Shown here: positions 24,192 to 32,290 of the stretch, piece after piece
Numbering within the stretch: position 1 is the first letter of the stretch
Layout: every line of letters begins with the position of its first letter
From: an uncultured Caryophanales bacterium
Lineage (GTDB): Bacteria > Bacillota_I > Bacilli_A > Acholeplasmatales > Anaeroplasmataceae
Assembly (NCBI GenBank): GCA_946626535.1
Contig: CAMOUK010000009.1
Location: 1 to 47,500, forward strand
Direction of reading: 5' to 3'
Length of the DNA stretch: 47,500 nt
Translations under genes and position numbers: made by a program
The notes under the pieces: model-generated
Database searches by the model: none
What the model was told of the DNA's origin: nothing
The model's input: the letters and a program-made list of their open reading frames with translations, nothing else

Positions 24192-24778
24192 TTTATCTTA
24201 CTAAAGAAATCAGAAACTGCCGCAGGTACATTATTTGGCTTTGCCTCTGGCATAGCTAAAGCTTGAGCAATCATCTTAATATTGATTACCTTTCTATTTT
24301 TAATACGCTCATAGGCATTTTCAAAATCTGATAGCATTTTTCTATCATCAAGTACTAAGCTTTGAACAATTTCCATTTCATTTGATGTTAATATTCTATT
24401 AAATGTATTTGTTAAAAATTCATTTACTCTAGATAATTCATCCTCTAAATTAACACTCTTATTTTCTAATATTAATGACGCCTTAATAAAAAAGCCATCT
24501 AAGGTAATAGTCTCTTGAATACTGCCATCCTTATTAGATACATAAAATGAAAAGAATGATCTTTCTAAAAGTGAATTTAGCGACTTATCTATTTTAGATT
24601 TTGTTAAACCAGTTTTAGCAAGCAACACGTCTCTAGATAAAAATTTAGATGTCTTATAGCCATCTAAAATATTTATAAGTATCATTGCTTCATCTGAATT
24701 AAGACCTAGCTTCTTTTGATTATCAATTATAAATTTAGCATAATTAAAGCAATCTGCTTCATATAACTTATTAAGCAT
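24188..24778 (-). CDS. dnaD: DnaD-like replication initiation protein
   Basis: A 196-residue protein. The N-terminal part (about 1-100) has the winged-helix pattern of DnaD (L---GL--DEAMIL, SR--L---TGLTKSKIDKSLNSL, F). The second part (110-170) fits the DnaD C-terminal helical domain, but only loosely. DnaD helps load the replicative helicase at DnaA-bound and restart sites. Placement just before nth supports the call, since dnaD-nth is a standing pair in Bacilli. It starts two nt after rnc. The YxxxIxxxW-like tail motif for single-stranded DNA is not obvious. Confidence 0.8.
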   Translation of the reverse strand: MLNKLYEADCFNYAKFIIDNQKKLGLNSDEAMILINILDGYKTSKFLSRDVLLAKTGLTKSKIDKSLNSLLERSFFSFYVSNKDGSIQETITLDGFFIKASLILENKSVNLEDELSRVNEFLTNTFNRILTSNEMEIVQSLVLDDRKMLSDFENAYERIKNRKVINIKMIAQALAMPEAKPNNVPAAVSDFFSKIK

Positions 24779-24780
24779 TA

Positions 24781-25446
24781 TTATGCCTCCTTCTCAAGGG
24801 CAGACTTAGCCCGCATCTGTTGGGCTTCCTTCTTAGTTTTACCTACACCTCTACCCATTAAGATTTCATCCATATAAACAACAGCCTCAAAGGTCTTGTC
24901 GTTAGCTGGACCCTCATCCCTAACTATTTCATATCTGATAGTTCTTTTTTCACTTTGAAGCTTTTCCTGTAATATTGATTTATAATCCTTAAATTTAATT
25001 ACAGAATCAAAATATGGTAAAGCTATCTTTTCAACAATTTTATTAGCAGCCTCAAAGCCTCCGTCTAAAAAGACAGCGCCTAAGACAGCCTCAAAAGCAT
25101 CAGCTATAATAGCTGGTCTTGTTCTTCCACCAGTTAGCTCCTCACCCTTACCTAAAAATAAATATTTATTTAAATTTATTTTTTCAGCATAGATATCTAG
25201 AGCTTCCTCACAAACAGCCTTCGCTCTTGTCTTAGTTAAAACACCCTCATCTAGGCTAATTACAGAAAATAAATATTTGCTCATAGCAAGCTCTAAAACA
25301 GCATCACCCAAAAATTCTAAGCGCTCATTAGATGATAAATTATTTTCATTAGCAAAAGATGAATGAGTTAAAGCCTCCTTCAAATAGGCAATATTATTAA
25401 ATTTATATCCAATTATCTTTTCAAATTCATTTAATATATTACTCAT
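24781..25446 (-). CDS. rnc: Ribonuclease III
   Basis: Cuts double-stranded RNA in rRNA and mRNA processing. The 221 residues hold the RNase III signature NERLEFLGDAVLEL with catalytic Glu41 and Asp48, the second pair Asp116 and Glu119 in ADAFEA, and a C-terminal dsRNA-binding domain (SILQEKLQSEKR to the end). I start at the ATG at 25446, six nt behind AAGGAAG. This start lies inside the end of plsX and gives an 8-nt overlap; the frame opens ten codons earlier without support. In most Bacillota acpP lies between plsX and rnc; here it does not. Confidence 0.96.
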   Translation of the reverse strand: MSNILNEFEKIIGYKFNNIAYLKEALTHSSFANENNLSSNERLEFLGDAVLELAMSKYLFSVISLDEGVLTKTRAKAVCEEALDIYAEKINLNKYLFLGKGEELTGGRTRPAIIADAFEAVLGAVFLDGGFEAANKIVEKIALPYFDSVIKFKDYKSILQEKLQSEKRTIRYEIVRDEGPANDKTFEAVVYMDEILMGRGVGKTKKEAQQMRAKSALEKEA

Positions 25447-26434
25447 TTTTATCTTCCTTCTTAGGAAGAGCAGCAACTACCTTATTAATTAGATCAGCCT
25501 TAACCATGTTATAAACCTGTCTAATCGCACTAGAAAAAGCATAACCATCGCTATTTCCATGAGCCTTAACAACTGGAGAACCAACTCCAAATATCATAGC
25601 TCCGCCTACTTCCTTTGTATCCATTCTCTTTTTAAATCTGCCTAAAGGCTTCTTTAAGAATAGGGCAAATACATTATGACCAATTTCTTGTTTTAACATT
25701 TTACCCATACCTTTAGCAGTACCCTCTAAGGCTTTAATTGCCATATTACCAGCAAAGCCATCGCAAACTGCAATAGTTGTAGGTAGGTCAATTAATTGAT
25801 CTGGCTCTACATTACCCTTAAAGTCAATTGCCTCAACTGTCTTTAAATATTGATGAGCTAATCTATCAATTTCTCTACCCTTTGCCTCTTCAGAGCCTAT
25901 ATTTAATAAACCTACAGTAGGATGTTTAATACCTAAAACCTCACGAGCAGCTACAGTAGCAAATACTGCAAATTGACCATAGTGCTCTGGTCGTAATTCT
26001 ACGTTTGCACCTACGTCCAAAATTAATCTTGGATTTCTATCAAGATTTGGAATGATTGGACATAAAGCAACTCTTTCCATCTGTGGTAATCTTCTTATAA
26101 TTAAATGAGCTGCCATAATTACGCATTGAGTTGGTCCTGATGTTACAACAGCATCAACTTCTTTATTCTTACATGCATACATAGCCATACAAAGTGATGA
26201 ATCTCTATGCTTTCTAACAGCATTAACAGGATCATGCTCACCCATATCCATTGTAACCTTAGTATCTACAATACTAATTCTTGTACTATCAGTTAATAAT
26301 GGCTTAATCTTATCCTCATCACCATATAGAACAATCTCGATGTCATTAAACATCTTAATCGCTCTCATCGCACCTGGGACAGTAGCCTCTACTCCTAAAT
26401 CTCCACCATTTGCATCTACACCAATTTTAATCAT
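25439..26434 (-). CDS. plsX: Phosphate acyltransferase PlsX
   Basis: Makes acyl-phosphate from acyl-ACP as the first step of the PlsX/PlsY phospholipid route. It acts at the inner face of the membrane. The 331 residues match PlsX from MIKIGVDANGGD to GFAGNMAIKALEG and SPVVKAHGNSDGYAFSSAIRQ. The segment that usually reads SAGNTGALMA is here TSGPTQCVIMA (about residues 95-105), a clear departure in a normally fixed loop. It follows recG by 56 nt with AAGGAGA before the ATG, and overlaps rnc. fapR, fabD, fabG and acpP, its usual neighbours, are absent. Identity is secure. Confidence 0.94.
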   Translation of the reverse strand: MIKIGVDANGGDLGVEATVPGAMRAIKMFNDIEIVLYGDEDKIKPLLTDSTRISIVDTKVTMDMGEHDPVNAVRKHRDSSLCMAMYACKNKEVDAVVTSGPTQCVIMAAHLIIRRLPQMERVALCPIIPNLDRNPRLILDVGANVELRPEHYGQFAVFATVAAREVLGIKHPTVGLLNIGSEEAKGREIDRLAHQYLKTVEAIDFKGNVEPDQLIDLPTTIAVCDGFAGNMAIKALEGTAKGMGKMLKQEIGHNVFALFLKKPLGRFKKRMDTKEVGGAMIFGVGSPVVKAHGNSDGYAFSSAIRQVYNMVKADLINKVVAALPKKEDKNE

Positions 26435-26490
26435 AAAAATAGTCTCCTTTTACACATTATTAATATTTTATCATAAAATATATATAATCA

Positions 26491-28479
26491 CTAATTTATT
26501 TTTGATTTTTGTTCCTTCAAGGACTCTAAAATTTCTAAATACTTTTTATTATTAGATTTTTCATCTTCAAATTTCTTAGCATAAACTTTAGCATCCTCCT
26601 TAGCACATTCCCAAATTTTTACATCCTCAGTAAAGGATGCATATTCAAATGCGTTAAAGCCAGATTGCTCATCACCTAAATAATCTCCAGGTCCTCTTAG
26701 CTTAAAATCGCTATTAGCAATCTCAAAGCCATCCTGGCTATCCTTTAGGATAGCAAGTCTTTCATTATAGATATCATCACTTACTAGCATACAGCATGAT
26801 TTTAAATCTGAACGTCCTACTCTTCCTCTTAGCTGATGAAGCTGGGCAAGACCAAATCTTTCAGCATTTAAAATTACTATAATTGTAGCCTTAGGAACGT
26901 TTATACCAACCTCAATTACCGTAGTTGAAATTAAGACATTTAAGCTTCCCTTATGGAATTTTTCCATAACTAAATCCTTTTCTAAAGGATTCATTTTACC
27001 ATGAACTACGCCAATTCTAGCATTTTTTAATTTAGAATTAAAATATTTATAGGCTGTATCTATATCATAAGCATCGATATTTTCATTTTCATTTACTAGG
27101 CTTGTCACTATATAAACCTGTTCACCTAAAAATAGATGATTATTTATCATTTTTGAAATTTCTGTTAAACCCTTAAAATCATAGATTAGAGTCTTAATTG
27201 GCTTTTTATCCTTAGGTAAAGTATGTATTGATGAAATATCTAAATCACCAAAGGCAGTTAAGCCTAAAGTTCTAGGTATTGGTGTTGCTGTTAAATATAT
27301 GGCATCAACATTAGAAAATTTTGAAATTAATCTTTTTCTTTGATTTACACCAAATTTATGTTGCTCATCAATTATAACTAAGCCTAATTTATAAAATATA
27401 ACTCTATCTTCTATTAAGGCATGAGTTCCAACTATAATATTTACTCTACCATGGGCAAGACGATATAAAATATCTTCCTTATCCTTATCTTTTGTAGATG
27501 ATGTTAAAAGTTCAATTTGTAAATTATAATTTTTTAAATATTTTTTAATATTTAAATATTGTTCATTTGCTAAAAGCTCTGTAGGAAGCATTACAGCAAC
27601 CTGGAAGGCTGATGCTACCTCCATCAGCATTGCTGCATAGCCAACGATACTTTTACCACAGCCAACATCACCTTGAACAAGCCTATTCATAGGTCTTGGA
27701 CTTATAATATCATTATAGCAATCATCAATTGCCTTTTTTTGATCTTCAGTAATATTAAAATCTAAATTATTTAAAAATCTTTCAATTAAGGAATAATCAA
27801 CTGTTCTTTTTATCTTATCGATATTAATTCTTCTTAATCTTAATATTTCTAAGCTTAAGGCATACCAGAAAAATTCTTCATATTTTCCTCTTCTTAAAAT
27901 ATCTATATAGTCATTTTTAGAATTTAGAAAATGAGATTTATAAACATAATTATTATAATCAATAAGCTTATATCTTTTTCTTATTTCTTCAGGAAGATAA
28001 TCTTCAAAATTTAAGCCTAGGGCACAAATATTTGAAACATATTTTTTAAATAATGAATCATTTATATCTTTTAGACCATAGCTTGTTTCAATTTTTATAC
28101 TAAAGATATCAAAGAAGATATTTCTTACTAAAAATTCATTATTTCTATATCTTCCAGTTAAAATTACATTTGTTCCTTCGAAGAGCTTAAATCTTAAATA
28201 ATCATTTGAAAAGATTATACATTTAAGCCTTGATGAATCGATATAAGCATAAAAAATTATCGCATTAACATTCTTACGATATTTTATAAAATATGGTCTA
28301 GCTGAGATGGTTGCAGAAACTGAAACTACCTCTCCAGAAAAGAGTTTAGAGTTATCAACTTCAAAAAAGGAATACCTCTTAGGAAAACTAAGAAGCATAT
28401 CCTCTGTTGTAAAAATGTTATTATTATGTAATTTTTCTAACGTTTTTACGCCAATTCCTTTAACAAGCTTTAATTCCAT
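26491..28479 (-). CDS. recG: ATP-dependent DNA helicase RecG
   Basis: Remodels stalled forks and Holliday junctions. The 662 residues show the N-terminal wedge/OB domain, Walker A GDVGCGKS, the Walker B box DEQHKFG, TATPIPRT, and the motif VI region QLRGRVGRS. The C-terminal GPGDYLGDEQSG is the RecG-specific end. Length is slightly below the usual 680. The ATG has AAGGAAAG directly before it, and that site follows the T-run of the fakA terminator with no gap, so expression needs read-through or a promoter within fakA. Confidence 0.97.
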   Translation of the reverse strand: MELKLVKGIGVKTLEKLHNNNIFTTEDMLLSFPKRYSFFEVDNSKLFSGEVVSVSATISARPYFIKYRKNVNAIIFYAYIDSSRLKCIIFSNDYLRFKLFEGTNVILTGRYRNNEFLVRNIFFDIFSIKIETSYGLKDINDSLFKKYVSNICALGLNFEDYLPEEIRKRYKLIDYNNYVYKSHFLNSKNDYIDILRRGKYEEFFWYALSLEILRLRRINIDKIKRTVDYSLIERFLNNLDFNITEDQKKAIDDCYNDIISPRPMNRLVQGDVGCGKSIVGYAAMLMEVASAFQVAVMLPTELLANEQYLNIKKYLKNYNLQIELLTSSTKDKDKEDILYRLAHGRVNIIVGTHALIEDRVIFYKLGLVIIDEQHKFGVNQRKRLISKFSNVDAIYLTATPIPRTLGLTAFGDLDISSIHTLPKDKKPIKTLIYDFKGLTEISKMINNHLFLGEQVYIVTSLVNENENIDAYDIDTAYKYFNSKLKNARIGVVHGKMNPLEKDLVMEKFHKGSLNVLISTTVIEVGINVPKATIIVILNAERFGLAQLHQLRGRVGRSDLKSCCMLVSDDIYNERLAILKDSQDGFEIANSDFKLRGPGDYLGDEQSGFNAFEYASFTEDVKIWECAKEDAKVYAKKFEDEKSNNKKYLEILESLKEQKSKIN

Positions 28480-28490
28480 ACTCTTTCCTT

Positions 28491-28523
28491 AAAAAAATAA
28501 AAGGTTGGAAATTTCCAACCTTT
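28491..28523 (-). terminator. Intrinsic terminator between fakA and recG
   Basis: A perfect 24-nt palindrome AAAGGTTGGAAA/TTTCCAACCTTT (28523-28500) followed on the minus strand by TATTTTTTT. The recG ribosome site begins right behind the T-run. Confidence 0.8.
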
Positions 28524-28531
28524 AATAATTT

Positions 28532-30151
28532 TTATTCAACCGCAATGATATAAGAATATATATCTTGCTTACCTTCGATAATCTCTACATCAACATTCTT
28601 ATTGATAGATGTTACTAAATCTTCAAGACCATCTGCTTCATCCTTTGTTACATCATTTCCATAGAAGAATGTAACCATATGTGATTCAGGCTTAATGCAG
28701 CCTTCAAGTAATGCCTTTAACGCATCTTCCTTTTTCTTAGTTGAAACAATTATTTCTCCATCGGCAATACCCATATAATCATTCATATTAATTTTTACGC
28801 CACCGATTTCAGTATCTCTTACTGAATAAGTAACCTCACCAGATACAACACCTGAAATAGCTTCTTCCATATTAGCTACATTTGTATCTAGGTCAACCTC
28901 TGGATCATAATACATTAATGATGAGAAACCTTGAGCAATTGTCTTTGCCATAATTACAGCAACATTAGTATCTTCTACTAAGTTAGAAGCTTGCTTAGCT
29001 GCCATAACAACATTACCATTATTTGGAATGATAATTACATTTTCAGCATTAACTTCCTTAATTGCCTCTACAAATGATTCTGTAGATGGATTCATTGTTT
29101 GTCCACCAGAAATAATGTAGTCAACGCCCATTTCTCTAAATGTAGAAATTATACCTTCACCAAAGCATACAGCGATTGTAGCAATGGGCTTTTTAGGAGC
29201 TTCCTTAATTCCTTCAGCAGCTTCCTTAACCGCTGGTTTAACCTTTAGGTTATCTACCTTAGTAGTTACAAGCTCACCAATCTTTAAGCATGTATCTAAA
29301 ACCTTACCAGGTTTATTTGTATGAACATGAATCTTTACTAATTCTGAATTTCTAGTTACAGTTAAAGCATCACCAACAAGTGATAATGTAGCAACTAAAT
29401 CATTAGCCTCAAATGTTTCAGGCTTCTTTAATGCGACAACAGCCTCTACATCATAAATAAATTTTAATTCATTTGTTGATTCAACCTTTTTGCTAGAATT
29501 TTCTTTAGCATCGTTAGCTTCTAAGATTACGCCATCGATAGCTAGAATCCAACCTTCAATAATCTTTACGAAACCAGCTCCACCAGAGTCTACAACCCCA
29601 GCTTCCTTTAATACTGGTAGCATCTCAGGAGTCTTTGCTAAAGTCTCCTTTGCATATTCTAAATACTTCTTTAAAAGATCTTCAGCATCTTCGATTGATT
29701 CAATAGTTGCGTTAACTGTTTCATAAGCTTCTCTAATAACAGTAAGAATTGTTCCTTCTACTGGTTCTGTAACAGCCTTAAAAGCAATGTTACGTCCAGA
29801 AGCTAGACAGCTTAACATTCCCATCTTATCTAATTCATTTGTTGTATTTTCCTTAAGGCCTACATAAACGCCTCTAAAAAACTGTGACAATATAACACCA
29901 GAATTACCTCTAGCACCCATTAGTGCTCCACGAGATAAAACCTTAGCTGCTTCAATGATTGAGCTAGATTCTGAGTTCATCATTTCGTTAACGCCTGAAG
30001 TAATAGTCATGCACATATTAGTACCTGTGTCTCCATCTGGTACTGGGAATACGTTTAATTGGTTAACCTCATCCTGATGATTTTTTAAATTAATAGCTCC
30101 ATTCATTACCATCTTTTTAAAGAGAGTGACGTCAATACTTGTTACACCCAT
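28532..30151 (-). CDS. fakA: Fatty acid kinase ATP-binding subunit FakA (YloV, DAK domain)
   Basis: Phosphorylates fatty acids held by a FakB (DegV-type) carrier, feeding exogenous fatty acids into PlsX/PlsY. The 539 residues have the DhaL-like N-terminal kinase domain with NVFPVPDGDTGTNM (Asp39, Asp41, Asn45), RGNSGVILSQ and VVDSGGAGF. A linker and the C-terminal DAK1-related domain follow (NNGNVVMAA, FFYGNDVT). It lies upstream of recG and plsX as in most Bacillota, but the small asp23/yloU gene that normally precedes it is missing, and rpmB comes next on the other strand. A strong promoter at 30353-30381 implies a leader of about 195 nt. No fakB is visible. Confidence 0.93.
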   Translation of the reverse strand: MGVTSIDVTLFKKMVMNGAINLKNHQDEVNQLNVFPVPDGDTGTNMCMTITSGVNEMMNSESSSIIEAAKVLSRGALMGARGNSGVILSQFFRGVYVGLKENTTNELDKMGMLSCLASGRNIAFKAVTEPVEGTILTVIREAYETVNATIESIEDAEDLLKKYLEYAKETLAKTPEMLPVLKEAGVVDSGGAGFVKIIEGWILAIDGVILEANDAKENSSKKVESTNELKFIYDVEAVVALKKPETFEANDLVATLSLVGDALTVTRNSELVKIHVHTNKPGKVLDTCLKIGELVTTKVDNLKVKPAVKEAAEGIKEAPKKPIATIAVCFGEGIISTFREMGVDYIISGGQTMNPSTESFVEAIKEVNAENVIIIPNNGNVVMAAKQASNLVEDTNVAVIMAKTIAQGFSSLMYYDPEVDLDTNVANMEEAISGVVSGEVTYSVRDTEIGGVKINMNDYMGIADGEIIVSTKKKEDALKALLEGCIKPESHMVTFFYGNDVTKDEADGLEDLVTSINKNVDVEIIEGKQDIYSYIIAVE

Positions 30152-30350
30152 ATGGTAAGTCCCCCTTAGTTATAAACATATATATCGATATAGGCTTTTG
30201 CCTACGCTAGTTAAAATTAGTTAAATTATAAATTAAATAATAAATTCTTGTAATTGCTAAACATCTCAAAATGTCTAGTTCGCTTAACATTATATCATTT
30301 ATATATTATTTTGTAAAATATTTTTTATTTTACCAAAATTACATACGTTA
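30152..30350 (-). other. Long 5' leader of fakA
   Basis: The roughly 195-nt stretch between the predicted start and the fakA ATG (30151) contains no gene. It holds a small hairpin TAGGC-AAAA-GCCTA (30204-30191, minus strand) about 40 nt before the start, and CCCCC/GGGGG at the ribosome site. I recognise no known riboswitch or T-box elements. Confidence 0.4.
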
Positions 30351-30352
30351 GA

Positions 30353-30381
30353 AATATATCATTTTTTAAATCAATTGTCAA
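30353..30381 (-). promoter_or_regulatory. Strong promoter for fakA (and downstream genes)
   Basis: Minus strand TTGACA (30381-30376, perfect), 17-nt spacer, TATATT (30358-30353, five of six). Confidence 0.7.
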
Positions 30382-30390
30382 ATTTTAGCC

Positions 30391-30422
30391 CTTATATCTT
30401 TAGATATAAGATATTTTTTTTT
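30391..30422 (+). terminator. Terminator-like hairpin with no gene in front
   Basis: CTTATATCT-TT-AGATATAAG (30391-30410) followed by ATATTTTTTTTTT on the plus strand. No plus-strand gene ends here. It may shield rpmB from upstream transcription or end a short unannotated RNA. Confidence 0.4.
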
Positions 30423-30451
30423 AATTAATTTGAAAAAAAATAAAAAAAAAC

Positions 30452-30480
30452 TTGATTATTCATGTCTAATAATGTATACT
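30452..30480 (+). promoter_or_regulatory. Promoter of rpmB
   Basis: TTGATT (30452-30457), 17-nt spacer, TATACT (30475-30480). Leader about 33 nt. Confidence 0.72.
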
Positions 30481-30519
30481 TAAATGGCACAAAAAATGTT
30501 GGTTAAGGAGGTTAGAACC

Positions 30520-30708
30520 ATGGCAAGATGTTATTTAACAGGTAAAACTACAGTAACTGGAAATAGAAGATCTCATTCATTACGAGCTACTCGTCGTACT
30601 TGGAAGGCTAATCTTCAAACTGTACATATCAAAGATGAAAATGGAAATGTTAAGAAGGTTAAAGTTTCTGCTAGAGCTTTAAAGAAAGCTAACCTAGAAA
30701 GAGCATAA
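30520..30708 (+). CDS. rpmB: Large ribosomal subunit protein bL28
   Basis: A 62-residue basic protein of the 50S subunit, normal length for bL28. The sequence [39 protein letters not shown] matches the family; it has only one N-terminal cysteine, so it is the zinc-free form. I start at the ATG at 30520 behind AAGGAGG eight nt upstream, not at the open-frame start 12 codons earlier, which has no ribosome site. It is a single-gene unit with its own promoter and terminator, opposite in direction to fakA. Confidence 0.97.
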   Translation: MARCYLTGKTTVTGNRRSHSLRATRRTWKANLQTVHIKDENGNVKKVKVSARALKKANLERA

Positions 30709-30714
30709 CTTTTA

Positions 30715-30744
30715 AAGGGACTCGAAAGAGTCCCTTATTTTTTT
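30715..30744 (+). terminator. Intrinsic terminator after rpmB
   Basis: AAGGGACTC-GAAA-GAGTCCCTT (nine pairs, GNRA loop) followed by ATTTTTTT. The rpe stop codon (30743-30745, other strand) lies in the T-run. Confidence 0.88.
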
Positions 30745-31381
30745 ACGCATTTTTAATTTTATTAGCTGAAGCCACCTTATCACTAGCCTTAGTGATATAG
30801 CTTCCTACTACTGCCATGTCTATATAGTCTTTAACAAGCTCTATAGTCTTATCATTTATACCACCATCAATATTGATTAAATAATTATAATTATTTTCTT
30901 TTCTTAAATTATATAATTCCTTAACCTTATCAATTGAATTTGGCATAAAGCCTTGGCCACCAAAGCCTGGCTCAACTGACATAACTAAAACCTGATCTAC
31001 ATATGGTAGATATTTTTTTATTTCCTCTACCTTTGTGTTTGGCTTAATAGATATACCTGGCTTTACATTATATGATTTAATTAAATTAATTGTATCCATA
31101 ACATCTGAAGCTGCCTCAACATGAAATGTAATATAATTAGAACCCGCTTCAGCAAATTGCTTAATATATTTTATTGGATCAATAATCATTAGATGCGTAT
31201 CAAATGTTTTATTTGTTAAGCTTCTAATTGATTTAATAAAATCTGGTCCAAAGGAAATATTATTAACAAATACACCATCCATTACATCTAGATGAACATA
31301 ATCTAGAATATCTATTAATTTATTTAAATCTCTTTCTACATTTTTATAATCTAAATTTAAAATTGATAAATCTAACTTCAT
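30743..31381 (-). CDS. rpe: Ribulose-phosphate 3-epimerase
   Basis: Interconverts ribulose 5-phosphate and xylulose 5-phosphate in the pentose phosphate pathway. The 212-residue TIM barrel has the metal and phosphate sites HLDVMDGVFVNNISFGP, THLMI, MSVEPGFGGQGF and NIDGGIND. It lies three nt behind rsgA, the standard order rlmN-rsgA-rpe of Bacilli. Its stop codon sits in the terminator tail of the facing rpmB gene, so the two transcripts end against each other. Confidence 0.96.
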   Translation of the reverse strand: MKLDLSILNLDYKNVERDLNKLIDILDYVHLDVMDGVFVNNISFGPDFIKSIRSLTNKTFDTHLMIIDPIKYIKQFAEAGSNYITFHVEAASDVMDTINLIKSYNVKPGISIKPNTKVEEIKKYLPYVDQVLVMSVEPGFGGQGFMPNSIDKVKELYNLRKENNYNYLINIDGGINDKTIELVKDYIDMAVVGSYITKASDKVASANKIKNA

Positions 31382-31384
31382 ATA

Positions 31385-32290
31385 CTATCTCTTTTCTATC
31401 TGTTCAAGCATTTTTAAATAATTATCATATCTTGACTTTAAAATTTTACCATCTAATACTGCCTCTTCAACCCGGCAGCCCTTTATATGGTTGTGGTTAC
31501 AATCCTTAAATTTACAGGTATAATTTTTAAATTCAATAAAATATGAGGCTAGCTCATTTTTATCTATACCATTTAAGGATAATTTTGAAAATCCTGGTGT
31601 ATCACCTATAAAGCCATTTTTATAGGAATATAAATTAATCTCTCTAGTAGTATGCTTACCTCTACCTAAGGCATAAGAAATCTCTTGAGTCTGTAAATTA
31701 AATTCTGGAATTAGGCCATTAATTAATGTAGACTTACCAGCACCTGTTTGACCAGATAAAATAGTGATTTTATCCTCTAGGGCATGGGCTACCTCATCAA
31801 GGCCAATATTGTTGTGGCTAGATACAAAAATAACCTTATAGCCTAAATCCTTATAATAATCTAATTCCTTCTTAAATAATATAAGCTTTTCATCCTCTAG
31901 CTTATCTATTTTAGTTATAACAATAACTGGTTCTATCTTTTGTTTTAAGATATTAACTAAAAATAAGTCTAAAAGGTAAAAAGAAAAATCCGGCTCAACG
32001 CACGCGAAGGTTAAAAGTATTTGATCTACATTAGCTACATCAGGTCTAATCATCGAATTTTTTCTATCTAATATTTTAGATATCATATCATTTTCGACTT
32101 CAACCATATCTCCTACCTTAGGAGATTCCTTTATAGTCATAACACTTTCTTTATTACTTAAGCTATTCTCATTTTTAGATAATTTTTTAACAGCTCTAAG
32201 CTTTCCTCTAGCTTTAACATTTATAATTTCTTCATCATCTAATAAGACCTTATAAACACCACCGCATAGATTAATTATTCTACCAACCAT
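31385..32290 (-). CDS. rsgA: Small ribosomal subunit biogenesis GTPase RsgA
   Basis: A late 30S assembly factor. The 301 residues have an N-terminal OB fold, a circularly permuted GTPase domain with the order G4 (TKIDKL), G5, G1 (GQTGAGKST), G2 and G3 (DTPGFS), and a C-terminal zinc site CKFKDCNHNHIKGC. All are diagnostic. The OB domain carries a serine/asparagine-rich insertion near residues 35-55. The start overlaps the rlmN stop (TAATG). Confidence 0.96.
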   Translation of the reverse strand: MVGRIINLCGGVYKVLLDDEEIINVKARGKLRAVKKLSKNENSLSNKESVMTIKESPKVGDMVEVENDMISKILDRKNSMIRPDVANVDQILLTFACVEPDFSFYLLDLFLVNILKQKIEPVIVITKIDKLEDEKLILFKKELDYYKDLGYKVIFVSSHNNIGLDEVAHALEDKITILSGQTGAGKSTLINGLIPEFNLQTQEISYALGRGKHTTREINLYSYKNGFIGDTPGFSKLSLNGIDKNELASYFIEFKNYTCKFKDCNHNHIKGCRVEEAVLDGKILKSRYDNYLKMLEQIEKR

